Below are positions 1 through 6,915 of a stretch of DNA of 10,809 nt, in pieces; within the stretch, counting starts at the first letter, position 1; each line of letters starts with the position of its first letter. This DNA is from an uncultured Veillonella sp. (GTDB taxonomy: Bacteria > Bacillota > Negativicutes > Veillonellales > Veillonellaceae). The notes below the pieces were generated by a model, which worked only from the letters and a program-made list of their open reading frames with translations, made no database searches and was not told the DNA's origin. Made by a program: the position numbers and the translations under genes. The stretch lies in the NCBI RefSeq assembly GCF_900545205.1, contig NZ_UQYC01000061.1, positions 1-10,809 on the forward strand. Reading direction: 5' to 3'.

Positions 1-13
1 GCTCCACCCCGCT
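1..13 (-). tRNA. 5' end of a probable initiator tRNA-Met, cut by the window edge
   Basis: Only the first 13 bases are present. Read on the minus strand, bases 2-13 (GCGGGGTGGAGC) match the acceptor strand, the TG linker and the first half of the D stem of bacterial initiator tRNA-Met. The first base is A rather than the usual C. It starts five bases after the CCA end of tRNA-Tyr, as expected for the next gene in a tRNA cluster. The identity rests on this short match, and the anticodon lies outside the window. Confidence 0.55.
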
Positions 14-18
14 ATAAA

Positions 19-103
<85 letters not shown>

Positions 104-113
104 ATAAATAAAA

Positions 114-189
114 TGGAGCTGGCGATAGGAATTGAACCCACAACCTGCTGATTACAAGTCAGCTGCTCTACCAATTGAGCTACGCCAGC
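114..189 (-). tRNA. tRNA-Thr (anticodon TGT)
   Basis: A 76-base class I tRNA. The acceptor strands GCTGGCG and CGCCAGC pair, with discriminator T at 117 and an encoded CCA at 116-114. The D arm contains AGCTCAATTGGTAGAGC. The anticodon loop CTTGTAA gives TGT, and the T loop is TTCAATT. It is the first gene of the tRNA operon, beginning about 20 bases downstream of the -10 box of a strong promoter at 208-236. Confidence 0.96.
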
Positions 190-207
190 ATCATTACGAC
201 AAGATGT

Positions 208-236
208 ATTTTATCATCTGCCTCACTAAGTGTCAA
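208..236 (-). promoter_or_regulatory. Strong sigma-A type promoter of the tRNA operon
   Basis: On the minus strand a perfect -35 box TTGACA (236-231) is separated by 17 bases from the -10 box TAAAAT (213-208). A- and T-rich tracts lie just upstream (about 240-270), like an UP element. Transcription would start near 200, just before tRNA-Thr at 189. Strong consensus boxes are typical of stable-RNA operons. Confidence 0.85.
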
Positions 237-299
237 GAACTTTTTAAAAACTTTTTTGAAGTTTTTCTTGTTCACTGCGGTATCCCTTAGTGCTTAATC

Positions 300-328
300 A
301 TAATAACATGAAACGATACCCTATGCAA
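300..328 (-). promoter_or_regulatory. Candidate second, upstream promoter of the tRNA operon
   Basis: On the minus strand TTGCAT (328-323) and TATTAT (305-300) are separated by exactly 17 bases. The -10 box is 5 of 6 to consensus and the -35 box only 3 of 6. A GGTATC/GATACC inverted repeat (279-284 and 315-320) brackets the -10 box. With the stronger promoter about 90 bases further on, this would make a tandem pair, as is common for stable RNA operons. It could also drive an unrecognised short transcript. No terminator is visible between the broken uppP and this site. Confidence 0.4.
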
Positions 329-374
329 GTATTTTTTCTAAACTTTTTAAACTTCATTTTTTCCTCATCGGCAA

Positions 375-1024
375 TCATAGATAAAGATAGATAATCGCTA
401 GTATAGCAACAATAATTCTATAATATCCAAAGGAGGATAATGAAGAGCGATTTAAATACCATAAAAATACTTTTACAGTAATATACCCTACTATATACGA
501 TACTAATGTGCCAATGGCAAACATAATAATATCATTTAGATTTAGTAAATGAATTACCCGTAACAAATCATATACACAAACAATGATCATAACAGGTACA
601 GCCATAATAAAAGAAAAATCAGCGGCAGCTCTACGCGTACATCCAATCAACATGCCTCCCGCAATGGTCGCACAAGGCCTACTATGACAGGAATTGGCCC
701 AAATAGATACCCTTTAATAATATATAGTAAAAGATAGCCCGCTGTTAATACAGGTAGCACACCTGCCCCAATATGTAATAGAGATACGCCACGAGTTTTA
801 ATCCAATTCTTCCGTTTTAAAAAGCTATTAAATGTCCGTCTATAATGTGTATATATAGCAAGAATGGCGCCAATTTGAATAAACACTTCAAATACATCGG
901 CATGAGCGCCTTCAAAATTAAGCATATGCCCAATAATAATCATATGACCTGTACTAGATACAGGAATGCATTCGGTTATACCTTCTATAATACCCAAAAT
1001 GAGGGCAATTATATATTGTTCCAT
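375..1024 (-). pseudogene. uppP: Undecaprenyl pyrophosphate phosphatase, broken by an internal deletion
   Basis: UppP (BacA) is a membrane enzyme that recycles undecaprenyl pyrophosphate for peptidoglycan synthesis. The first part starts at ATG 1024 after an AGGTAGGTGAT ribosome site. It carries the EGITECIPVSSTGH catalytic motif and continues to GPIPVIVGLV. It then leaves frame and stops at 650-648. Homology resumes in another frame with TIAGG-MLIGCTRRAAADFSF and runs to the normal C-terminus near 375. Compared with E. coli UppP, about 47 residues between these parts are absent, including the PG-SRSG motif with the catalytic arginine. This is a deletion of roughly 140 bases, not a multiple of three, joined near 669-675. 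Neither fragment alone keeps both catalytic motifs, so neither should be active. A strain-specific mutation or an assembly error are the alternatives. Confidence 0.85.
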
Positions 1025-1100
1025 GATATCACCTACCTTTATATATGTGGTCATAACTCATGGCAATATATAATGCCCTCAGTAATCAATATAGCTTTAA

Positions 1101-1565
1101 TTAATCAATAACCATAACACGTTCAGGTTTTGTAACTGTTACAACCGCATGTTTTGGATCATTATTGTGTTCTAAGTATAATTGATCACCTTCGAGATGA
1201 CCACGCCAACCTACAACAATCGGATATGTTTTACTAATAGTCTTTAATAGTTCAAGAGGATTTAAATTTAAAATCGGTGCAAACAACACATTAATACCAT
1301 CGATGAGCACCACTTCTGTATCACTACGACTTAATGCACGGCGAATTACTTCTTCTGCCAGTTGTGGTCTTTCATCACGAGGCACTAACAAAAATTCTTC
1401 TTCAATAAGTTGTTTTGCTTCTAAGTACTTCCAACCTTTTTGCTCAGACAATTCACGAATTAGCAAACTTTTACCAGAACCAGGACCACCAACGATAAAC
1501 AATATGCGTTCATCATCACCTTGAATTTTTTCCCAACGTTCTCTTACATCTTGAACAGTAACCAT
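1101..1565 (-). CDS. BrxF-like P-loop ATPase (orphan relative of the BREX type 3 protein)
   Basis: A 154-residue cytoplasmic P-loop protein. The Walker A motif GGPGSGKS is at residues 26-33, and a Walker B-like strand EVVLID ends at Asp89. The C-terminal half follows the pattern I know from BrxF: an LID-x-I-x-LF stretch (87-95), an NPLELLKTIS helix (102-111), then VVGWRGHLEG (117-126), where BrxF has a V-x-W-N-G-T-LEG version. BrxF is a small ATPase of BREX type 3 phage defence with an unclear mechanism. No other BREX gene is in the window. The start at 1565 is chosen because GAGGAGG sits about eight bases upstream. A longer reading frame to 1649 would overlap the preceding gene. It lies 28 bases after the secreted-protein gene, probably in the same operon. 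The family call is from memory of the motif order; the cellular role is unknown. Confidence 0.72.
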   Translation of the reverse strand: MVTVQDVRERWEKIQGDDERILFIVGGPGSGKSLLIRELSEQKGWKYLEAKQLIEEEFLLVPRDERPQLAEEVIRRALSRSDTEVVLIDGINVLFAPILNLNPLELLKTISKTYPIVVGWRGHLEGDQLYLEHNNDPKHAVVTVTKPERVMVID

Positions 1566-1593
1566 ATCCCTTGCCTCCTCGCTGTGACCAATC

Positions 1594-3003
1594 CTACTTA
1601 ACTGGACGGTCAGATAACATAACGGATTTGATATATTGGTTTTTATCATCTAGGGCAAACTGTAAATATGAATCGCTTGCCGCTGGATTTTTATATTCAT
1701 ATACGGTAGACGTGCCCGCATTTGTTGTAGATTCAACAATACGAGTTGGCATACCATACACAAAGAGCAATAGATACTTAGTATCGCCCATCGCGATGCC
1801 ACGACGGGTAGGTGTGTAAATGTTTAACAATACGCGATTGATAAGATTTTTTTTATCAACACTTACACCATATTCGTTATATCCAATAAAGGTGGAACCA
1901 AACAACATACCTTGATGTTTCCAATCATTATTGGGGTCATTAACAAAATGATCATTCAATTTATAGCCACGCAATACAAAATCATCAGCAGTCAACTTAC
2001 CAGCTTCGAAATCATATACTGGAGCTTTAGGTAATCCAAATCTTGGCCATACTTGACCACTAATCATATCAACAGCTTCTACATTGCTTTGTTTGATGGT
2101 GAAAGCAATATATTCTTTCTGTTGTCCTAACATAGATTGTTGTTGGCTATTATTATTTGTATTCTCTATCGAGCCGTTAAAGTCCTTTTTTCGAGACAAT
2201 GAATTTTCGGAATGACCTTCATAAAGGAAAATATAGCTTTCATTTTTCAAGTCACGCCACATCGCATTAGGACTGCCATAAGCAAATACCAATTCCATGC
2301 GCGTACTACCCACACCTATATCGCGTACAGTACGGGCGCCTTTTTTCGTACTATGAATATTAGTAATAGTATTTGGCTCAAAGAAATAGGTAGCCCCTTG
2401 ACCTCGCAATTGATTGTTTATCAATCGTTCTTGAGTAGGTCCCGTATATACGGTTACCTCCAAATCTTTCATATAGTACGTCGTAAAGTTATCACGCACT
2501 ACCGTTTTTTCTACATCTTTAGGTGCTACAAACTGATCACCTAAGCGGTACCCATCAATGGCATAATCATCTTCAGACCCTATGGTTGGTAAATTATTAG
2601 CCGTATAGGACTTGCCGATATCCGCCAAATTATTTTGCGTTACACTAGGCAAGGATCCTTCATTTTCGCTAGCTGCTTGCCAAAATTGTATGGAATCACC
2701 AAACTCGGTAACTGCCATTTGTTCGGCCAACCAACCTGTTTTTGTGTTTTCCTTCTTTATTTTTGTATCAATTTTAACGGCTTTAATCGGTGCATTATCT
2801 ATATACGCAACAGAATTAGCCGCATCAGGTTCCACCGTTTCTACAGGTGCAGCAGTAGCTGCCGCATCATTTGTATCCTCTGTAGCTTCTACAGCCGTCG
2901 GTTTCACTGTGGAAATAGCCGGTTCTGCCGCATACCCTACCGTTGTAGCAGATAGGCCAACTAAAAGTGCCGCTACGATACGGCTCTTAATAGAATGATT
3001 CAT
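1594..3003 (-). CDS. Secreted protein with two copies of one beta-rich module
   Basis: A 469-residue protein with a signal peptide: Lys6/Arg8, a hydrophobic stretch at 9-24, and a likely cleavage site after Ala25 or Ala26. There is no lipobox cysteine. An Ala/Thr/Glu-rich linker follows (27-70). Two similar modules follow, at about 150-315 and 345-465. Each has a GY(R/K)LxDxFV entry, a basic stretch leading to a GxxxGdTxxxLxFxYGxP motif (228-245 and 402-419), an aromatic YEx turn, and a closing strand (298-314 and 446-464). The first copy carries a Ser/Asn/Gln-rich insertion (about 264-296). The G-x-G-x-YG-P pattern recalls BamE or DUF4309-type folds, but that is only resemblance. I do not recognise a named family. 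Its ATG overlaps the hypB stop as ATGA, with GGAGAG upstream, so translation is probably coupled to hypB. It likely acts in the cell envelope. Confidence 0.8.
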   Translation of the reverse strand: MNHSIKSRIVAALLVGLSATTVGYAAEPAISTVKPTAVEATEDTNDAAATAAPVETVEPDAANSVAYIDNAPIKAVKIDTKIKKENTKTGWLAEQMAVTEFGDSIQFWQAASENEGSLPSVTQNNLADIGKSYTANNLPTIGSEDDYAIDGYRLGDQFVAPKDVEKTVVRDNFTTYYMKDLEVTVYTGPTQERLINNQLRGQGATYFFEPNTITNIHSTKKGARTVRDIGVGSTRMELVFAYGSPNAMWRDLKNESYIFLYEGHSENSLSRKKDFNGSIENTNNNSQQQSMLGQQKEYIAFTIKQSNVEAVDMISGQVWPRFGLPKAPVYDFEAGKLTADDFVLRGYKLNDHFVNDPNNDWKHQGMLFGSTFIGYNEYGVSVDKKNLINRVLLNIYTPTRRGIAMGDTKYLLLFVYGMPTRIVESTTNAGTSTVYEYKNPAASDSYLQFALDDKNQYIKSVMLSDRPVK

Positions 3004-3653
3004 CGATTACTCTCCAATTGCGCACGCAACCATGTCAACCATGGCTCTAACCCATTATGGGCCGTGCAACTTACTTCAAAAATCTCTCCTGTTGGATTCA
3101 AATTACGTATATCTTGTATTGCCTTGTCTTTTTTAAATGGTACATAAGGCAATAAATCTATCTTATTAATGAGAATAGCCTTTGACTCTTTAAAGATTAA
3201 TGGGTATTTAAGAGGCTTATCTTCACCTTCAGTAACAGATAATACAGTTACCTTCATGCTTTCACCAATCTCAAATTCTGCAGGGCATACAAGGTTACCT
3301 ACATTCTCGATAATGATCATATCGAGTTCATCAAGATTTAAATCACCTAGTGCATCTTGAATCATTTGTGCATCAAGATGGCAACCTCCCACTGTATTGA
3401 TTTGAATAACAGGAACGCCTAATTCATGAATCCGTTCCGCATCCTTAGCAGTAAATAAATCACCTTCAATAACAGCAAGGCGGTAATCTTTTTTCAAATC
3501 ATGTAAAGTTGCCTCCAATAGAGATGTTTTACCAGCCCCTGGAGAACCTAATAGATTAAATACAAAAATATTTTTTTCCTTAAACAACTGTTGTAAGGAC
3601 TCTGCAATGGCATCATTTTTTGCCAATACATTAGTTTTAACTTGAACTTGCAT
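3000..3653 (-). CDS. hypB: Hydrogenase/urease nickel incorporation GTPase HypB
   Basis: HypB is a SIMIBI-class GTPase that, with HypA, delivers nickel to [NiFe]-hydrogenase or sometimes urease. The 217-residue protein has the P-loop GSPGAGKT (36-43), a VIEGD switch region, the metal-site residues Cys91-His92 and Cys123 (GGCH and NLVCPA), and the guanine-specificity motif NKID (163-166). The N-terminal histidine-rich stretch and CxxCGC motif of some HypBs are absent, so it should lack the extra high-affinity nickel store. I chose ATG 3653, with AGGT seven bases upstream, over an in-frame TTG at 3671 that would overlap hypA. It sits 14 bases after hypA and overlaps the next start by four bases. 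No hydrogenase or urease genes are in the window. Confidence 0.95.
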   Translation of the reverse strand: MQVQVKTNVLAKNDAIAESLQQLFKEKNIFVFNLLGSPGAGKTSLLEATLHDLKKDYRLAVIEGDLFTAKDAERIHELGVPVIQINTVGGCHLDAQMIQDALGDLNLDELDMIIIENVGNLVCPAEFEIGESMKVTVLSVTEGEDKPLKYPLIFKESKAILINKIDLLPYVPFKKDKAIQDIRNLNPTGEIFEVSCTAHNGLEPWLTWLRAQLESNR

Positions 3654-3667
3654 GCCTAACCTTTCTA

Positions 3668-4009
3668 TCAATCGATATCCATGGAGGTCACTTGTAGTTC
3701 GCGGCCACCAATGGTTTGTACGAAATGACTGTCACAATAGGGACAGATAAACTTATAATTTTCTACAGGAAATGTTTTATCACAATCCAAGCACTTTCCT
3801 TCAATAGGAATCGTATTAATTTCTATACGCGAACCTTCTGCTGCAGTCCCCTTTGTAACGGCTTCCCAGCAAAATAGGAGAGAATCTGGCTCTACTCCAC
3901 TCATAAGGCCCAAATCGAGTTGAACGGAATGAATCACAGATGCATCGTGTTGGCGCAATGTATCGAGGGCTACATCAAGTATACCTTCTGCTATAGACAT
4001 CTCATGCAT
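3668..4009 (-). CDS. hypA: Hydrogenase maturation nickel metallochaperone HypA
   Basis: HypA binds nickel and hands it to the hydrogenase (or urease) apoprotein with HypB. The 113-residue protein starts MHEMSI; His2 is the conserved nickel ligand, which fixes the start at ATG 4009. The structural zinc site is formed by Cys73-x-x-Cys76 and Cys89-x-x-Cys92. The length matches the family. The ATG lies inside the end of the folD-like gene, an eight-base overlap, with GAGG seven bases upstream. hypB follows after 14 bases, so hypA and hypB are clearly one unit. The usual partners hypC, hypD, hypE and hypF are not here. Confidence 0.95.
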   Translation of the reverse strand: MHEMSIAEGILDVALDTLRQHDASVIHSVQLDLGLMSGVEPDSLLFCWEAVTKGTAAEGSRIEINTIPIEGKCLDCDKTFPVENYKFICPYCDSHFVQTIGGRELQVTSMDID

Positions 4010-4829
4010 GGTATGCCTCATATACAGCTTCAAGCATCATAGTAGTCGTTACAGAGCCTACACCACCAGGCACTGGAGTAATTGCAGACGCAATATCTTT
4101 TACCGCTTCATAATCAACATCGCCTACCGTCTTACCTTCTAGTTCATTAATGCCTACATCGATAACAACAGCACCTGGCTTAATCATATCTGCTGTAATC
4201 ATATGAGCACGACCCGCTGCAGCAATAACGATATCGCCACGTTTTACTTGTTCTGCCAAATCAGGGGTTCTGGAATGGCACATTGTAACCGTACCATGTG
4301 CACCAAGTGTCATAAGAGCTACCGGCTTACCAATCACTTGGCTACGACCGATTACTACCACATGTTTACCCTCTACAGGAATATCATAGTGGTTTAAAAT
4401 CGCCATGCACGCCTTGGCAGTACAAGGGGCAAAGCCACCTTTACCGGCAGTTACAAGACCAATATTATACGTAGTTAGACCATCGATATCTTTTTTAGGA
4501 TCTAGCATATCGATAAGAGCCTCTGTATCAATGTGTTTAGGCATCGGCATTAACGGTAAAATCCCATGAACAGCCGCATCATTATTTAATTCTTGCAATG
4601 CTGTAACTACTTCATCCTGTGTAGCCGTTTCAGGTAATTGTTTTAACACAAAGCCATAGCCAAAGTTCTTGGCTGTCTTTTCCATAAATGTAGCGTACAT
4701 ATGAGCACCGTGGTCTTCACCAACGAGTAATACTGCCATAGTAATTACAGAGTCGCCAACTGCTGCAACTTTTTCTTGTAAAATCGCCTTGTGAGCGTCT
4801 GCTACTGCTTTACCGCGTAATTCGATCAT
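4002..4829 (-). CDS. folD: FolD-like methylenetetrahydrofolate dehydrogenase/cyclohydrolase, non-canonical active site
   Basis: FolD interconverts 5,10-methylene-, methenyl- and 10-formyl-tetrahydrofolate in the cytoplasm. The 275-residue protein has the family's length, the nucleotide-binding run VVVIGRSQVIGKPVA (157-171), KDIDG (113-117) and the C-terminal PGGVGSVTT motif (254-262). Two catalytic positions differ from E. coli and human enzymes. The motif Y-x-x-x-K has Met49 instead of lysine after Tyr45. The LVQLPLP motif reads LPLMPMP, so the conserved glutamine is Leu93. The PGGVGP proline is Ser259. This resembles a FolD-like subfamily that I recall from Clostridia. In the human enzyme that lysine is needed for cyclohydrolase activity, so a dehydrogenase-only or altered function is possible. 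Start ATG 4829 has GGAG at a good distance; ATG 4841 does not. It heads the hypA-hypB cluster. Confidence 0.88.
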   Translation of the reverse strand: MIELRGKAVADAHKAILQEKVAAVGDSVITMAVLLVGEDHGAHMYATFMEKTAKNFGYGFVLKQLPETATQDEVVTALQELNNDAAVHGILPLMPMPKHIDTEALIDMLDPKKDIDGLTTYNIGLVTAGKGGFAPCTAKACMAILNHYDIPVEGKHVVVIGRSQVIGKPVALMTLGAHGTVTMCHSRTPDLAEQVKRGDIVIAAAGRAHMITADMIKPGAVVIDVGINELEGKTVGDVDYEAVKDIASAITPVPGGVGSVTTTMMLEAVYEAYHA

Positions 4830-4855
4830 AAGTATCTCCATTCATTCAAACTATC

Positions 4856-4886
4856 TATAAAATAAGGTGCCTCCGGAGAGGCACCT
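4856..4886 (-). terminator. Hairpin between the PBP gene and folD, probable terminator
   Basis: A perfect nine-base stem AGGTGCCTC/GAGGCACCT with a four-base loop (arms 4865-4873 and 4878-4886) lies 62 bases after the PBP stop. On the minus strand it is followed by TTATTTTATAG, a loose T-rich tail. It probably ends the cca-PBP transcript. Because a candidate folD promoter lies just upstream of it, it may also form a hairpin at the 5' end of the folD mRNA. Confidence 0.7.
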
Positions 4887-4900
4887 AAGTCTCTTATTCT

Positions 4901-4929
4901 ATTATATAACGAACTGTCTATAATTTCTA
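4901..4929 (-). promoter_or_regulatory. Candidate promoter of the folD-hypAB cluster
   Basis: On the minus strand a perfect -10 box TATAAT (4906-4901) is preceded, after 17 bases, by TAGAAA (4929-4924), a 4 of 6 match to TTGACA. It lies between the PBP stop (4948) and the hairpin at 4865-4886. A transcript from here would start at about 4893 and carry that hairpin at its extreme 5' end before folD. Confidence 0.45.
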
Positions 4930-4947
4930 ATTATGACCGAATTCGTT

Positions 4948-6915
4948 TTATCTACGGAAATGAACAGTAATTGCTATACCAGCCTGAACAGTTGTACCGC
5001 TACTTTCATCTTGAGATGTAGCCGTACCAGTTCCATCCGGTTTAAAGGCAAGTCCCGCCTTATGTAACCAATCACGCACTTCACCATAGGTAAAACCAGT
5101 AAAGTTAGGCAATGTAACAGAACCATCACTTCCCGGTTTTGGTTCAGGTAATGTATTAGCAGCTTTAACAGCTACTGGTGTACTTTCTTTAACATACGGA
5201 CTCATTTGGTAATACCGTACAAGTTGAGATACGATGTCCTTAAATACAGGGGCTGCAATTTGACTACCATAAAAAGAACCCTTTTGTGGGTCATCAATAA
5301 CGACAAGAACTACAAATTTTGGATCCTCTACAGGGCCAAAGCCAATAAAGGACGCAATGTATTGTCCGTCGAGATAACCGCCATGTTTGGTATCTAGTTT
5401 TTGCGCCGTACCAGTTTTACCGCCGAAGTGATAACCTTCTACCATCGCTTTTGTACCGCCACCTTCGGATACTTCTTTTTCTAGAATATCTACAATGGTT
5501 TTAGCGGTTTCCGCCGGAACTGGTTGTCCCACAACAGATGTTTCAGTCGTACTTGTAACATCGCCTTGAGAGTTACTATAAGACTTGATGATATGTGGTT
5601 TCATCATAGCCCCACCATTAGAAAGTGCACCAAAGGCGCGAACCATTTGTAATGGTGTAACCGCAATACCTTGACCGATGGACATAGTCGCAACGTCTAG
5701 CTTACTCATATCCTCTGGATTATACAAAATACCTGCTCCTTCACCAGGCAATTCAATACCTGTTTCAGAACCAAAGCCATAATCACGTACATATTTCGAG
5801 AGAATATCTGCGCCTGTTAATGTACCAATTTCAGCCATACCAGTATTAATAGAGTACTTCAAAATATCTAGCAAACGAACAGGACCATATCCCTCACCAT
5901 TCCAGTTTCTAATGATATGTCCATTGGCAGCGAAGGCCCCTTTATCGTTATACACAGTGTCTAACTTCCATTTGCCTGCTGCAAGAGCTGCAGATGCAAT
6001 GATAGGTTTGAATGTAGAGCCTGGTTCATATAAATTGGTAACCGCAATATTTTTGAAAGCCTCTTCACCACTTTGGTTGTAGTTATTAGGATCATAACTT
6101 GGACGATTGGCCATCGCTAATATTTCACCGTTCTTTGGATCCATAACGATAACGCTGGCATGCTTAGCTCCTGTATCAACCATCGCCTTATCAAGAGCGC
6201 GTTCTGCAATAAATTGAATTGTTGCATCGATGGTTAAGGTTACACTTTTACCCTTATCTGGTAAAAATTTAGATAGTACGGAACCAAAGATGGCATTCCC
6301 TTTATTATCAGTAGCTACAATTTCTTGTTGTACGCCCCCCTTTAATTCGTCATCAAGAACCATTTCTAGCCCATCAAGGCCTTTATCATCAGTACCGACA
6401 AAGCCTAATACTTGTGCCGCTAAGACACCATTTGGATAATAGCGCTTAGATTCTTCAACGAAATTAAGGCCTGCAATATTATTATCCTTAATAACTTGTT
6501 GTACCCCTTTTGATTTGTCTGCATCCATCATACGATTCAACCAGACAAAGGCGGTATCCTCTTGCAAAGCTTTCACAATATTCTCTTTTGACATCGTTAC
6601 GTACGGTGAGATGAGATCCGCAATCTCTTGAGGAGACTGTTTAATCATCTTCGGATCCGCATATAAAGATTTTGTAACTACACTCATCGCCAAAGGCTTG
6701 CCATTACGGTCATAGATTGTACCGCGCGGCGATTGTAATTTTCTATCTACTTGAACTTGTAATAAGTTTTTCTTCTCTAGGTCAAAGGTATCAAAGACCT
6801 GTAACTGTGCTAAACGCCCGATAAGGACGAAGGCAACGGTCATGAGTATGGCAAGGCACCACGTAGTGCGACTCCAATCACTCATGCGTAATAACGCTTT
6901 ATTTAATAACTTCAT
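4948..6915 (-). CDS. Class B penicillin-binding protein (FtsI/SpoVD type) with a PASTA domain
   Basis: A peptidoglycan transpeptidase anchored in the cytoplasmic membrane. The 655-residue protein has a short basic N-terminus, one membrane segment (about 18-38) and a PBP dimerisation domain that includes SPRGTIYDRNG (62-72). The transpeptidase domain carries the nucleophile motif STFK (300-303), SIN (355-357) and KTGT (500-503). One PASTA domain closes the protein (about 598-655). The architecture matches FtsI/SpoVD, the septal or sporulation type class B enzymes; which role applies is not readable here. The start is ATGATG. The second ATG (6915) is preferred because GGAG lies five bases before it and only two before the first (6918). 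It overlaps the cca stop as TGATG, so translation is probably coupled. None of the usual mraZ-mraW-ftsL neighbours is present. A hairpin follows the stop. Confidence 0.94.
   Translation of the reverse strand: MKLLNKALLRMSDWSRTTWCLAILMTVAFVLIGRLAQLQVFDTFDLEKKNLLQVQVDRKLQSPRGTIYDRNGKPLAMSVVTKSLYADPKMIKQSPQEIADLISPYVTMSKENIVKALQEDTAFVWLNRMMDADKSKGVQQVIKDNNIAGLNFVEESKRYYPNGVLAAQVLGFVGTDDKGLDGLEMVLDDELKGGVQQEIVATDNKGNAIFGSVLSKFLPDKGKSVTLTIDATIQFIAERALDKAMVDTGAKHASVIVMDPKNGEILAMANRPSYDPNNYNQSGEEAFKNIAVTNLYEPGSTFKPIIASAALAAGKWKLDTVYNDKGAFAANGHIIRNWNGEGYGPVRLLDILKYSINTGMAEIGTLTGADILSKYVRDYGFGSETGIELPGEGAGILYNPEDMSKLDVATMSIGQGIAVTPLQMVRAFGALSNGGAMMKPHIIKSYSNSQGDVTSTTETSVVGQPVPAETAKTIVDILEKEVSEGGGTKAMVEGYHFGGKTGTAQKLDTKHGGYLDGQYIASFIGFGPVEDPKFVVLVVIDDPQKGSFYGSQIAAPVFKDIVSQLVRYYQMSPYVKESTPVAVKAANTLPEPKPGSDGSVTLPNFTGFTYGEVRDWLHKAGLAFKPDGTGTATSQDESSGTTVQAGIAITVHFRR

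Noticed and set aside
375..1024. A simple sequencing frameshift in uppP
   Set aside because: A one-base error would leave all residues present in some frame. Here about 47 residues including the SRSG motif are absent from every frame.
647..1054. The N-terminal uppP fragment as an intact small gene with an upstream start at 1054
   Set aside because: The homology begins at Met 1024, with a ribosome site there, and breaks off in the middle of the UppP fold; the missing part continues in another frame.
1025..1100. A hairpin (GGCA/TGCC near 1062-1077) as a terminator between the BrxF-like gene and uppP
   Set aside because: The stem is only about four strong pairs around an AT-rich centre, and no T-run follows on the minus strand.
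1303..1819. Plus-strand reading frames opposite the BrxF-like gene and the end of the secreted-protein gene
   Set aside because: They are low-complexity mirror translations of real coding sequence and lack start signals.
2212..2998. Several plus-strand reading frames opposite the secreted-protein gene
   Set aside because: They have no ribosome sites and no family features, and they are antisense to a long gene with a clear signal peptide and internal repeats.
3654..3671. TTG start at 3671 for hypB
   Set aside because: It adds residues not typical of HypB and overlaps hypA, while ATG 3653 has a well-placed ribosome site.
1101..4829. A complete BREX or other phage-defence island
   Set aside because: Only the BrxF-like protein fits. 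No methyltransferase, PglZ-type phosphatase, helicase or BrxC-type ATPase is encoded here.
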